This document shows, one piece after another, positions 50,610 through 59,925 of a DNA stretch of 64,000 nt. Numbering within the stretch: position 1 is the first letter of the stretch; every line of letters begins with the position of its first letter. Made by a program: the position numbers and the translations under genes. Source of the DNA: SpSt-398 sp033762195 (lineage in GTDB: Bacteria > Bacteroidota > Bacteroidia > Chitinophagales > Chitinophagaceae); the NCBI GenBank assembly GCA_033762195.1, contig JANRLV010000009.1, forward strand, positions 58,507 to 122,506, written 5' to 3'. The notes under the pieces were generated by a model. It was given only the letters and a program-made list of their open reading frames with translations. It ran no database searches and was not told the DNA's origin.

Positions 50610-51623
50610 CTACATCTCGATCATCGCTTTTATCACTCCTTTGGCCGGATTCAACCAATCACCAAAATAAGTTCCAACTTCCTCAAACTTCGCTCTGTGG
50701 GTGATATAGGCATTTGTCTTGAACTTTTTTTCTTTCAGAAACCTCAGCACCTCTTCGAAATCCTTCCGGGTGGCATTTCGGCTACTCATCAACGTGGCTT
50801 CCCGTTTATGAAACTCGGGATGACTGAAAATGATTTCTTCCTTCTGCAATCCTACCAGTACAAACCTGCCGCCATGACCCATATAGGGAAAAGCTCCATT
50901 GATGGCCTTTCGATTTCCGCTGGCATCAAAGACCACATCCGGCATGGCGGTCTCAGTGATCTCATTCAGGTATGCCTTCAAAACCTGGCTGGTTGGGTTA
51001 ACGGTAAAATCCACACCGATTTCTTTACGACAGTAATTCAATCGCTCTTCATTCACATCCGCCGCGATCACCCGGGCCCCGGCCCTGCGGGCAAATTCCA
51101 TGACCCCGATCCCAATAGGGCCTGCACCAATTACCAGCGCAAATTCTCCCTTTTGCAAACCCGACCGTCTTACTGCGTGCGCTCCAATGGCCAATGGTTC
51201 TACGAGTGCCAATGTATCAAAATCCAATTCGGGTTCAACAATGAGATTCTCTATAGGTACGGAAATATAAGGTTTCATTCCTCCATCTATATGTACGCCA
51301 AAAACACGGATGGATTGACAACAATTGGTAAGCCCCTTTTTACAGGCCGCACAGGTACCACAATGAAAATAGGGGATCAGGCAAACAGGATCACCCGACT
51401 TCACGGCTGATCCCGGCTCTGCCGAATCCACCACGCCTGATAATTCATGCCCCAATATCCGGGGATAGGTAAAGTATGGTTGGGTGCCTTCAAAAGCATG
51501 AAGGTCCGTGCCACAAACACCTATCCTGTTTACTTTGACAATCGCATGCCCAGGCAAAGCTGATGGCTCTTCCATTTCCATATACCTGAATTCACCAGGC
51601 TCCGTGCAAATCAAAACGTTCAT
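50610..51623 (-). CDS. Zinc-dependent alcohol dehydrogenase of the fucose operon
   Basis: 337 residues from ATG 51623 (MNVLICTEPGEFRYMEME); the earlier start at 51647 is less likely. MDR family: GVCGTDLHAFEG and GHELSGVV (catalytic zinc), CGTCAACKKGLTNCC (structural zinc Cys) and the NAD loop VIGAGPIGIGVMEFAR. Related to sorbitol/threonine dehydrogenases and L-galactonate/fuconate oxidoreductases. It could oxidise a side or central intermediate of L-fucose breakdown; the exact step is not settled by sequence. Confidence 0.82.
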   Translation of the reverse strand: MNVLICTEPGEFRYMEMEEPSALPGHAIVKVNRIGVCGTDLHAFEGTQPYFTYPRILGHELSGVVDSAEPGSAVKSGDPVCLIPYFHCGTCAACKKGLTNCCQSIRVFGVHIDGGMKPYISVPIENLIVEPELDFDTLALVEPLAIGAHAVRRSGLQKGEFALVIGAGPIGIGVMEFARRAGARVIAADVNEERLNYCRKEIGVDFTVNPTSQVLKAYLNEITETAMPDVVFDASGNRKAINGAFPYMGHGGRFVLVGLQKEEIIFSHPEFHKREATLMSSRNATRKDFEEVLRFLKEKKFKTNAYITHRAKFEEVGTYFGDWLNPAKGVIKAMIEM

Positions 51624-51653
51624 AAGGCAATTACTAATAATTTTCAAGAATGA

Positions 51654-52910
51654 TTATCCCAAATCAGCAGTGTTAGTTCCAGTCCGATACCCCTTCCAGC
51701 CAAATATCAGCACCACCAAAAAACAGATAAAGGGTATAATATATCCCAACTGAATATTTCCGGTGTAATCGCTTATCTGACCAAAGAACCGTGGCATCAC
51801 CGCACCACCAACAATAGCCATGATGATCAGGCTGCTTCCAAATTCGGTGTCAGCCTTCAGGTCTTTGATCCCCAATGAAAAGATCGTAGGAAACATGATC
51901 GACATAAAAAAGCATATCCCTATGACGGCATATACGGTGATCATACCCGTTGCCCAAATGGCCACCAAACTCAAGGCCATGCTGGCCGCGGCATATACCG
52001 CAAGCAAGGTGGGAGGGGAGATATACCGCATGAGAAAAGTGCCCAGAAAGCGTCCGATCAGAAAGGCTATTCCGCAAGCCCCCAGGTAGTCGGCAGCAGT
52101 TACCTGGTCTAAGGAAGCTGATTTTTCTGCATATAAAATGAACAAACTGAAAACAGAAACCTGTGCCCCTACATAGAAGAACTGTGCAACTACGGCCCAG
52201 GCAAGATGTTTGTGTTTAAGCGCATGAAAGATACTTTTACTTGAAGCATGACCCGCACCGGTATTTAGTTTGGGCAAATGAACAAACGCAAACAGGATCG
52301 CCACCAATACCAATACCAGTCCTAATATCAGATAGGGCATTTTTACAGATGCCGCCTCAGAAGCCAGCGCCATCTCTCGTGCTGTTTCCGTCATCGCATT
52401 TAGCTCGACATCTGTATGGCCTTTGGTTAGAATGATCCGTGCACCAATCACCGGAGCCAGGGCTGCAGCCAGGCCATTAAAGGATTGAGCAAAATTGAGG
52501 CGTTGCGTGGAGGTTTTGGGATCACCCAGGGCGGCAGCATAGGGATTGGCGGCTGTTTCAAGAATAGTTAGCCCACAGGCAATGATAAATAAGGCAACGA
52601 GAAAATAAGTATAGGATTGCTGGTCCGCCGCCGGGAGGAACATAAAGGAACCCGCTGCAAAAAGTCCAAGCCCTGCAATGATCCCGGTTTTATATCCAAA
52701 CCGCTTCATGATAAACCCTGCAGGTAAAGCCATGACAAAATAAGCGATGAAAACGGCTGAGTCGATCAAGGTGGATTGCGTGGTGGTCAGGGTGAACGAA
52801 CGCTTCAGGTGCGGGATTAAAATGGGATCGAGATTATGTACAAAGCCCCACAAAAAGAAGAGGCAGGTGACCAGGATGAACGGGATCAGGTATTTGTTGG
52901 TTGGTTGCAT
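51654..52910 (-). CDS. fucP: L-fucose:H+ symporter
   Basis: 418 residues, about 12 membrane helices, MFS. VTCLFFLWGFVHNLDPILIPHLKRSF at the N-terminus is the FucP/GluP signature, and ETAANPYAAALGDPKTSTQRLNFAQSFNGLA contains the conserved Asn-Pro and Phe-x-x-x-Asn motif. It imports L-fucose with a proton across the inner membrane. In the middle of the operon; no L-fuconate dehydratase is seen beside it. Confidence 0.92.
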   Translation of the reverse strand: MQPTNKYLIPFILVTCLFFLWGFVHNLDPILIPHLKRSFTLTTTQSTLIDSAVFIAYFVMALPAGFIMKRFGYKTGIIAGLGLFAAGSFMFLPAADQQSYTYFLVALFIIACGLTILETAANPYAAALGDPKTSTQRLNFAQSFNGLAAALAPVIGARIILTKGHTDVELNAMTETAREMALASEAASVKMPYLILGLVLVLVAILFAFVHLPKLNTGAGHASSKSIFHALKHKHLAWAVVAQFFYVGAQVSVFSLFILYAEKSASLDQVTAADYLGACGIAFLIGRFLGTFLMRYISPPTLLAVYAAASMALSLVAIWATGMITVYAVIGICFFMSIMFPTIFSLGIKDLKADTEFGSSLIIMAIVGGAVMPRFFGQISDYTGNIQLGYIIPFICFLVVLIFGWKGYRTGTNTADLG

Positions 52911-52913
52911 AAG

Positions 52914-53759
52914 CTATTTTGAAAAAGCGATAACGGTCTGTTTGGAACTGCCCAATCCATCTATCCCGAGTTCCATCACATCCCCCGGTTTCAGGTACTG
53001 TGGGGGTTTCATGCCTAAGCCTACACCGGCAGGCGTACCCGTAGAGATGATATCTCCCGGTAACAAGGTCATGAACTGGCTTACGTAAGCGACCAGAAAG
53101 GGCACGCCAAATATCAGGTTGGCCGTTGTGCCATGCTGAACCTCTTGTCCATTCACCGATAACCAGAGTGGCAGATTATGTACATCAGCGATCTCTTCCT
53201 TGGTCACCAGCCAGGGGCCGATCGGCGCAAACGTATCACAGCCCTTTCCTTTATCCCAGGTTCCTCCACGCTCCAACTGAAATTCACGCTCACTAATATC
53301 ATTGTGCAACACATAGCCGGCCACATATTCCATGGCCTCGCTCTCACTCACATAACTTGCCTTTTTCCCGATCACCAGGGCCAGTTCCACTTCCCAATCG
53401 GTCTTTACTGAATCACGCGGAATCATTACCAGGTCATTGGGACCAGTGATCGCCGTAGTGGATTTTAAAAAAATAACTGGTTCGTTAGGAGGTGTAGCGC
53501 CGGTCTCTTTGGCATGATCCGAATAATTGAGGCCGATGCAAACGATCTTTGAGGGGCGATGTACCGGGCAACCCAGACGGCTAACCGATACTTCCGGCAA
53601 TTTCCTTTCCCGGACAAGTGTTTGCAATTTTTCCAGGCCATTGTTGGCAAAAAAAGATTCATCATAGTCCGGAAAGAACCCAGACGCATCAAAGTAGGTA
53701 TCCTGTGCAAAAATGCCTGGCTTCTCTTTTCCTGCTTCACCAAATCGAATCAATTTCAT
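52914..53759 (-). CDS. Fumarylacetoacetate-hydrolase-family enzyme (2,4-didehydro-3-deoxy-L-fuconate hydrolase)
   Basis: 281 residues. KIVCIGLNYSDHAKETGATPPNEPVIFLKST and WEVELALVIGKKASYVSE are the FAH metal-site signatures, and DIISTGTPAGVGLG closes the domain. In the L-fucose oxidation route this family cleaves 2,4-diketo-3-deoxy-L-fuconate to pyruvate and L-lactate, matching its neighbours. 3 bp from fucP, so cotranscribed. Confidence 0.87.
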   Translation of the reverse strand: MKLIRFGEAGKEKPGIFAQDTYFDASGFFPDYDESFFANNGLEKLQTLVRERKLPEVSVSRLGCPVHRPSKIVCIGLNYSDHAKETGATPPNEPVIFLKSTTAITGPNDLVMIPRDSVKTDWEVELALVIGKKASYVSESEAMEYVAGYVLHNDISEREFQLERGGTWDKGKGCDTFAPIGPWLVTKEEIADVHNLPLWLSVNGQEVQHGTTANLIFGVPFLVAYVSQFMTLLPGDIISTGTPAGVGLGMKPPQYLKPGDVMELGIDGLGSSKQTVIAFSK

Positions 53760-53808
53760 AAGCAGTTATTGTCTTTTTAGTTCCCTTACCGGGAAAAGTT
53801 CTAAATTC

Positions 53809-54600
53809 TCAATTATTCAATTTGATAAATCCGCCATCCAGGGGATAGTCGCAACCCGTTACAAACCCGGCTTCATCACTACAGAGATAAAGGGCCAGAT
53901 AAGCCACTTCATCCGGTGTGCCCATTCTCCCGATCGGTTGGCTTTTAGACAGGGCCTCAAACATTTCCGTTTCCTTACCCGGGAAATTCTTTGCCAGGAA
54001 TCCATCAACGAAGGGGGTATGAATTCTCGCCGGGGAAATGGCATTACACCGGATATTATGCTCCAGAAAATCACGTGCGGTAGAAAGTGTCATGCCTAAG
54101 ACCGCGCCCTTGCTCATGCTGTAAGCAAAGCGATCGGTGATCCCGACGGTTGCCGCAATGGAACACATATTCAGGATCACGCCGGCTTTATGCTCCATCA
54201 TGAATGGAAGTACGGCGTGTAACCCGTTATACACTCCTTTTACATTGATCTGGAAAAGCCGTACAAAGTCTTCCTCTGATGTGTTATCTGCTCTCCCCAC
54301 ATGGGCCACTCCTGCATTGTTGACCAATATATCTATCCGGCCATACTGTTCGATGACCTTATGGACGCATTTCTGAACCTCCTCCTGACTGGAGATATTC
54401 AGTGTGTAATGATTCGACTTTCCCCCATTTGCAAGGATATCCTCCGCTGTTGCCCTTCCCGCCTGATCGTCCTTGTCAAACACGGCTACCTGGGCGCCTT
54501 GTCGGGCAAATAGAACAGCGATTGCCCGACCGATGCCACTTCCCGCCCCGGTAATGATAGCGGTTTTACCGACAAGACTAAATGGGGTAACAGTACTCAT
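53809..54600 (-). CDS. SDR oxidoreductase, probable 2-keto-3-deoxy-L-fuconate dehydrogenase
   Basis: 263 residues. TAIITGAGSGIGRAIAVLFARQG, VNNAGVAHVGRADN, the catalytic Ser of LNMCSIAATVG and YSMSK (Tyr-xxx-Lys) give a full SDR active site. First gene of the leftward fucose operon. As the enzyme with an intact YxxxK it is the better candidate for either oxidation, and KDF dehydrogenase is the usual annotation in such clusters. Cytosolic, NAD(P) dependent. Confidence 0.82.
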   Translation of the reverse strand: MSTVTPFSLVGKTAIITGAGSGIGRAIAVLFARQGAQVAVFDKDDQAGRATAEDILANGGKSNHYTLNISSQEEVQKCVHKVIEQYGRIDILVNNAGVAHVGRADNTSEEDFVRLFQINVKGVYNGLHAVLPFMMEHKAGVILNMCSIAATVGITDRFAYSMSKGAVLGMTLSTARDFLEHNIRCNAISPARIHTPFVDGFLAKNFPGKETEMFEALSKSQPIGRMGTPDEVAYLALYLCSDEAGFVTGCDYPLDGGFIKLNN

Positions 54601-54734
54601 GGAGGAAAACGAAGTTTCCGCCTAAAGTATTGAAAAAATAGCGCATATCAAGAATTGAAGGTGTTGAAAATTGAAAGGGTGATGATTGCACAATTGTTGC
54701 ACGGTAATGACAAATAAGTTTATCGCATTTCTGA

Positions 54735-55061
54735 AATTCTCCTCACTTCCTGAAATCAGATGCCCTCTTACGGGCCGCCTATACTCTGCCCCAGGTTAAC
54801 TCCTGGCTGTCTTTAAAACCTAATTTGCTGGCTATCTATCATACAGCGAATGATACCTATGAAGATATTTTTGGGAACCGGCAGTCCATTATCGATTCAA
54901 GAGAGTTGACCCTGAATGCGAATATCATCGCTACTGCAAAACTGAATAAACGAAGCAGCCTGGACCTGTCCCTGGCTACTCCGTTTATTGTTAGGGAAAT
55001 TCGCCCCGATGGATTGACCCGGAGTTTCACGGCATCGCTGGAATACAAAATATCTTTTTAA
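54735..55061 (+). pseudogene. C-terminal remnant of an outer-membrane beta-barrel protein
   Basis: An open stretch of 108 codons with no start. It reads ALLRAAYTLPQVNSWLSL, LAIYHTANDTYEDIFG, LTLNANIIATAKLNKR and ends SFTASLEYKISF, alternating hydrophobic and polar residues with a terminal Phe as in outer-membrane barrels. Upstream (54601-54734) there is no matching reading frame, so the gene has lost its 5' part. It lies between two leftward genes in the opposite direction. Confidence 0.65.
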
Positions 55062-55078
55062 TCGCCGTCATTTAGCCC

Positions 55079-55846
55079 CTAAATATGTACGCCACCTGCC
55101 ACTTCGATGCGCTGGGCATTGACCCATTTCGCATCTTCGCTGCATAGGAAAGCAACGACTGTCCCCACATCATCCGGTAACCCGACACGACCCAGTGCAG
55201 TAGACCCAGCGATATATGCATTCAGTTCCTTATTGTCTCTTACGGCACCTCCACCAAAATCGGTTTCTATAGCCCCTGGCGCCACCGTATTCACCCTGAT
55301 TTTTCTGCTTCCAAATTCCATGGCCTGATATCTTGATAAACTTTCAATACCCGCCTTCATGATGGCATAAACGGCATAGTTGGGATAGCTAAAACGGGCA
55401 AGTCCGGATGAAAGGTTTACAATACTTCCACCATCGGCGAGAATCGGAAGTAATTTCTGTGTCAGGAAGAATGTCGCTTTCAAATGGATATTGACCATTT
55501 CATCAAACTGCTCCTCAGTGGTGGTTTCAATGGGCGTGTAAGCCCCTACTCCTGCATTATTTACCAATGCCTGAATATGACTGGCACCGAATTCTGTGCT
55601 CAATTTTGATTTAACCAGCTCCGCAAAAGCATCAAAACTTCTTGATTTCGAAACATCCAGTTGAAGGGCAATGGCTTTATTCCCCGCTGTTTGAATGGCT
55701 TTTACCACTTCATTGGCTTCGGCTTCCTTACTGTGATAGGTGATGATGAGGTCAAATCCTTTTTGCGCCAATTGAAGGGCCATGCTTTTTCCCAATCCGC
55801 GGCTGCCGCCTGTTACCAGGGCTACCTTGCTTGTATTGTTTGTCAT
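55079..55846 (-). CDS. SDR-family oxidoreductase
   Basis: 255 residues: VALVTGGSRGLGKSMALQLAQKG, VNNAGVGAYTPI, Ser in IVNLSSGLARF, YAVYAIMK (Tyr-xxx-Lys). GRVGLPDDVGTVVAFLCSED is the usual C-terminal segment. A classical SDR with unknown substrate. Its neighbour 90 bp upstream in the same direction is an AraC regulator that may control it. Confidence 0.85.
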   Translation of the reverse strand: MTNNTSKVALVTGGSRGLGKSMALQLAQKGFDLIITYHSKEAEANEVVKAIQTAGNKAIALQLDVSKSRSFDAFAELVKSKLSTEFGASHIQALVNNAGVGAYTPIETTTEEQFDEMVNIHLKATFFLTQKLLPILADGGSIVNLSSGLARFSYPNYAVYAIMKAGIESLSRYQAMEFGSRKIRVNTVAPGAIETDFGGGAVRDNKELNAYIAGSTALGRVGLPDDVGTVVAFLCSEDAKWVNAQRIEVAGGVHI

Positions 55847-55936
55847 TGTTTTTGCTATTTAATTATGATTGGCAAAAATCCGTTAAATAGCAAAGTGCAA
55901 CGTTGCAGAATCCAATCGACTATTTGTAAAATTCAA

Positions 55937-56866
55937 TCAATTCCTGAATTTCAAAGGAGACAAGGATGTATGCTTCTTGAAAAAATTGGAAAAGTGGGCA
56001 ACTTCTTCAAAACCCAATGCGTAAGCGATCTCCGACACATTCCATTTTGTTTTTTTAAGCAGGATCCTCGCTTCTTCCACAAGCCGGCCATTGATGATCT
56101 CCCGGGTGCTTTTTCCGGTTGTTTCTTTGAGCACCTTATTGAGATGATTAATATGTACGCCGAGTGAAAGGGCAAAATCGTTGGGTGTTTTAAGTTGTAT
56201 CACCTGGGCATCACTTTCGATAGGGAATTGTCTTTCCAGCAGCTCGATAAATAGGGCCGTTATCCGGTTCGCTGCATTGGTTGAATTCATTGAGCTCGCC
56301 ATGGGTTTTAGCTTTTGGCCCATATGGATCAGCTCCAACACATAGTTACGAAGCAGGTCATATTTATAAGCATAATCCGCCGATAGCTCTGCGTCCATTT
56401 TCTCAAAAATGGCTTCTAATGCTAGAAATTGCTCATCACTTAATTGATATACAAAATCGCTACTGGGTTTATAGATCGGGAAATCATCGATCAATACGCC
56501 TGTATTGGACTTGGAGAGGAACTCTTTGGTAAAAAGACAAAAATACCCGGATTGTTCTTTCTCCAGGGGCACATACCGGTAGGGAATCTTGGGTGTGGCA
56601 AATAAAATTCCCTGTTTATCAATTTCTACCGTCTTGTCGGCGTACTCCACCAGGTTACGTCCCTTTATTAAACTAATCTTATAATACAGTCTTCGGTTAT
56701 AGGGCATTACTCCCTTTTTGGTACCATTTCCAAACAGTTTCTCTATGTTAAATACGTTAAAATGACCAATGTTCTTGGCACTTTGCTGTTCAAAAAAATC
56801 ATCCAGTTGGGTGGCTGCATCTCCAAACAACTCGCGGTAAAATGAATCGATCGTTACCTTTTCCAT
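55937..56866 (-). CDS. AraC-family transcriptional regulator
   Basis: 309 residues from ATG 56866 (MEKVTIDSFYRELFG). N-terminal cupin-like sensing domain (PYNRRLYYKISLIKG, KIPYRYVPLEKEQSGYF), C-terminal double helix-turn-helix with FALSLGVHINHLNKVLKETTGKSTREIINGRLVEEARILLKKTKWNVSEIAYALGFEEVAHFSNFFKKH. Typical activator of a small set of genes; the SDR downstream and the divergent cupin gene are likely targets, as the usual arrangement for this sub-family. Confidence 0.9.
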   Translation of the reverse strand: MEKVTIDSFYRELFGDAATQLDDFFEQQSAKNIGHFNVFNIEKLFGNGTKKGVMPYNRRLYYKISLIKGRNLVEYADKTVEIDKQGILFATPKIPYRYVPLEKEQSGYFCLFTKEFLSKSNTGVLIDDFPIYKPSSDFVYQLSDEQFLALEAIFEKMDAELSADYAYKYDLLRNYVLELIHMGQKLKPMASSMNSTNAANRITALFIELLERQFPIESDAQVIQLKTPNDFALSLGVHINHLNKVLKETTGKSTREIINGRLVEEARILLKKTKWNVSEIAYALGFEEVAHFSNFFKKHTSLSPLKFRN

Positions 56867-56960
56867 GGTTGCAAAATTCAAATAATGCTGAAACTACTAA
56901 AAATTGCCGAAATTAGGTTTTCGATAAAGATGAATTCATTACGCCATTAAAAGAGTGATC

Positions 56961-57329
56961 ATGCCACAATCAATTTCCATTCACCAAAAATTCTCCCTGT
57001 TCGACAAATTATGGACGCCTCATATCATTGGGGAACTCAATGGGCAATATGTAAAGCTTTGCAAACTGCAGGGAGATTTCGTGTGGCATAGCCATGAACA
57101 GGAAGACGAGCTTTTTATGGTATTTAAAGGCACCCTGCTCATGGATTTCAGGGATGGAACTACGGTGGAAGTTAAGGAAGGGGAAATTCTGATCGTTCCA
57201 AAGGGTGTCGAACACCGACCGCATACCAATGGTGAAATCGTATTTAATCTTCTCTTTGAACCCAAGGATACCCAACACACGGGTGAGGTCGAGAGTGAAT
57301 TAACGGTAAAGGAATTGACCTGGATTTGA
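56961..57329 (+). CDS. Cupin-domain protein
   Basis: 122 residues from ATG 56961 (MPQSISIHQKFSLFDKLW). Single cupin: WHSHEQEDELFMVFKGTLLMDF (metal motif HxHxnE) and EGEILIVPKGVEHRPHTNGE (second His motif). Small metal-binding enzymes or sugar-binding proteins share this fold; substrate unknown. Diverges from the AraC gene, so it may be in its regulon. A gene-free 160-bp stretch (57330-57489) follows. Confidence 0.85.
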   Translation: MPQSISIHQKFSLFDKLWTPHIIGELNGQYVKLCKLQGDFVWHSHEQEDELFMVFKGTLLMDFRDGTTVEVKEGEILIVPKGVEHRPHTNGEIVFNLLFEPKDTQHTGEVESELTVKELTWI

Positions 57330-57489
57330 TACCATTGCCCATTCTAAATAACCATCCAACCAAAATAAGCAGAGAAAGCGAGTAGTCAGGAACTATATAA
57401 AAGAGATACCCGGAATGACCCAATAATGGTTCATGCGGTAGATCCCTGCCTCCTAACATCTCGCCTTCCCTGCTTTTGTCTTATCTCAC

Positions 57490-59586
57490 CTATTCAGCAT
57501 GACGCAGAATCAGTTTCTCCAGGTCATCTTTACCCAATACCAGCGACTCTTCTTCGCCGTTTCCACCGGGAGAAAAAGTATCCCATTCTCTGATCGTATT
57601 AAATCTAAGTCCGGTTTTGCTTTCAATAAATGCGATGCTACATTGCATATTCTTGAATAACTGGTCAAAATGCAAGGCTTCCAATTCAACATCCCCCATC
57701 AGTTCTTCCTGACTTAGCATAAAGCCTGTGGCCTTAAGTTGATCAGACTTGTTTCGCCACACGACCACTTTCCAGTATTTCAATGGTATCTGGATGTTCT
57801 TGAATACAGGGTCTTCGCTGTCAAAGATGGGGCCATTGTACACACAAATCCTGCCTTGGTCACCCCCCTCCTTTTTCACCCCAAACTCAAGGATATTCTC
57901 CTCCAGGTTGCCCCAATCACCATAATATCCAAAACCATATCTGTTTAGAGCCGGTACTTGTGGACATGCATTTGTATAACTACAGGTCATATTGGCTGCA
58001 TGCTCAGCAAAACCGATGGATGTACCCCATTCCGCATCTTCCCGCCTGGCCATATGGCCTTTATCCATATTGCTGTATTTGTAAAATGCATCATTCAATT
58101 GGCAATCAAAATCAATCCTTCTGTCCCGGAACCAGTTATCAGTTCTTCCCTCCAATTCCTCATACCTTCTTTTGCCCATAATGTTGATAGCACTGTAAAC
58201 AGGCATGCATCGGATGGCATGTTGTACTGAACTGTAATGGTGGTACTTGAGTATATAGGCTGACGGGTTCTCTATAAATTTGGCCACTTTATTCTTAAGC
58301 GAATTCGACAATGCAGGCAGAGGGGTACGGTCTCCCATAAAATATTCATCAAACCCTTTGCACTCCGAAAAATCGATTTCCTCCTCGATCTTTTTTTCAA
58401 AGGCCGTTGTGTCCACCGATTGAAAGGCCGGAGCGCCGCTAATGACACCGGTCCCAGCCTGTGTAGACACCTGTCCTTTTTCGCCAATAGTGATATTTAT
58501 GTAAACGTTAGGGGAGTTAGTTGGAACCGGGGTGGTAGTACCCAAGGATGGTGCTGCACCGGATTCAGTTGCAGTGCGCATGGCTTCCACATGGCGTTCA
58601 TCTGAATAACTGTCAGCATTCAATGCCAGAATCAGGGGGTGCCCCTTTGTTGTAGCATCCGAAAATAGGTGGTCCATGATCGCGCTCACCCTTGTACCCC
58701 GGTTACTCAGCCAAACGATCCGATCCGCATCTATTCTCCCCTCGATGGGTTCAATGATCTCATCTCTTTCATCCAGATACTGTCCCTCCTCGTTCTTTTT
58801 GGGCACGCCGGCACTGTGCAAGGCAATTACCTGCCATTGATCATTAAAGACTGGTGATCCACTGCTGCCCCGGGCAGTATCTGACTCATAAATCAACGCA
58901 TCCTTTCGTGAAATATCCAGAATCTGATTTTCTCTTAAAGATATCTGTTGAAAATGCCCTTCCGGATGTTGAATAACCGTTGCAAAATCACCCACGCCTG
59001 CCTTGCCAATCTCTTTGTTCAATACCAAATAACCCCTTTCACGGATCGTGTGGTTGCCTGAAACATCCTTCTCCTTCACGCCAATGACACAAAGGTCAAG
59101 TGCCTCACTTACGTGAAAGAATTTTTCCGGATCAAGTGTAAAAACAACTCTGGTCATCTCACTACCTGTGATATCATATCGGTAATCAAACTCAATCTTG
59201 GCATCTTTAAATGCATTGGTGCTTGAAAAAACATGATGATTTGTGACTACCAAATCAGGGGAGATGAGAAAGGCCGTTGCCACAGCAGGTTTCATTTCGA
59301 TATTATCAAAATAGGATAATCGGCCAACAGACCGGGCTCTCTTTAACCCGACTTCGAAATAATTTACGGCCACCAGGTCGTTATCCCCGATGTACCTTTC
59401 AAATGCTGCATCAAAATCTTCAACGGCAACCTCAGCCAACATAGCTCGCCGACGAAGGAATTTATCCTGTCCATCCAGCGTGATAGCGTCCTTTTCCGCT
59501 ATCTTCTTCTTTCTACGCGGAATTTCGGCAACAGGAACGGGGTTTTCTTTTTCATACCGATCGAGTAATTGGAGTGGGATCTTCAT
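57490..59586 (-). CDS. Trypsin-like protease fused to a DNA/RNA non-specific endonuclease
   Basis: 698 residues from ATG 59586 (MKIPLQLLDRYEKENPVP); a longer start at 59712 would add a hydrophobic stretch with little coding character. Residues about 80-295 are a chymotrypsin-fold serine protease of the V8 type: His118 (VVTNHHVF), Asp164 (ALDLCVIGV) and Ser244 (RGSSGSPVF). A Pro/Thr linker (about 345-395) follows. The C-terminal 240 residues are a NucA-type nuclease: DKGHMARREDAEW (His511, DRGH variant with Lys) and NMTCSYTNACPQVPALN, WGNLEENI. No signal peptide with this start. Function unknown; proposed as a defence or toxin effector. Confidence 0.87.
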   Translation of the reverse strand: MKIPLQLLDRYEKENPVPVAEIPRRKKKIAEKDAITLDGQDKFLRRRAMLAEVAVEDFDAAFERYIGDNDLVAVNYFEVGLKRARSVGRLSYFDNIEMKPAVATAFLISPDLVVTNHHVFSSTNAFKDAKIEFDYRYDITGSEMTRVVFTLDPEKFFHVSEALDLCVIGVKEKDVSGNHTIRERGYLVLNKEIGKAGVGDFATVIQHPEGHFQQISLRENQILDISRKDALIYESDTARGSSGSPVFNDQWQVIALHSAGVPKKNEEGQYLDERDEIIEPIEGRIDADRIVWLSNRGTRVSAIMDHLFSDATTKGHPLILALNADSYSDERHVEAMRTATESGAAPSLGTTTPVPTNSPNVYINITIGEKGQVSTQAGTGVISGAPAFQSVDTTAFEKKIEEEIDFSECKGFDEYFMGDRTPLPALSNSLKNKVAKFIENPSAYILKYHHYSSVQHAIRCMPVYSAINIMGKRRYEELEGRTDNWFRDRRIDFDCQLNDAFYKYSNMDKGHMARREDAEWGTSIGFAEHAANMTCSYTNACPQVPALNRYGFGYYGDWGNLEENILEFGVKKEGGDQGRICVYNGPIFDSEDPVFKNIQIPLKYWKVVVWRNKSDQLKATGFMLSQEELMGDVELEALHFDQLFKNMQCSIAFIESKTGLRFNTIREWDTFSPGGNGEEESLVLGKDDLEKLILRHAE

Positions 59587-59925
59587 AATTGGGAAATTTG
59601 AGGTGAAAAGATGGTTGAATAACCCTGCTTTTCCCGGCATGGAGTTTCCCAAACGCAATAACAAATACCAGATAAAGGGAATCAGGAATAAGAAACAAGA
59701 TGGCTTTTGCAAGCCATTCGGAAATGGGGAGCATTCTCATGCGGATAAGTAGTGGTTATCTAAATGTAAGATTCTCCCCTTAAGAACCAATGAACCCTGT
59801 GTTAAATTTTCGCATAGTCGCAGCACTTTGCAGGGCTTCAGCTCCATCCTTGCCACACAAGCAAAGGAAAATCAGGCTGGTCTGTCGCGTAACAACGGCC
59901 TATCTTTAACCTTCAAATAGAATAT

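Noticed and set aside
57330..57489. Gene or RNA between cupin and protease-nuclease genes
   Set aside because: No open frame of note, no repeat family and no stable hairpin seen.
59587..59712. Membrane-anchored N-terminus of the protease-nuclease
   Set aside because: The extra 42 residues are possible but the codon pattern is poor and a good ATG follows; kept only as an alternative.
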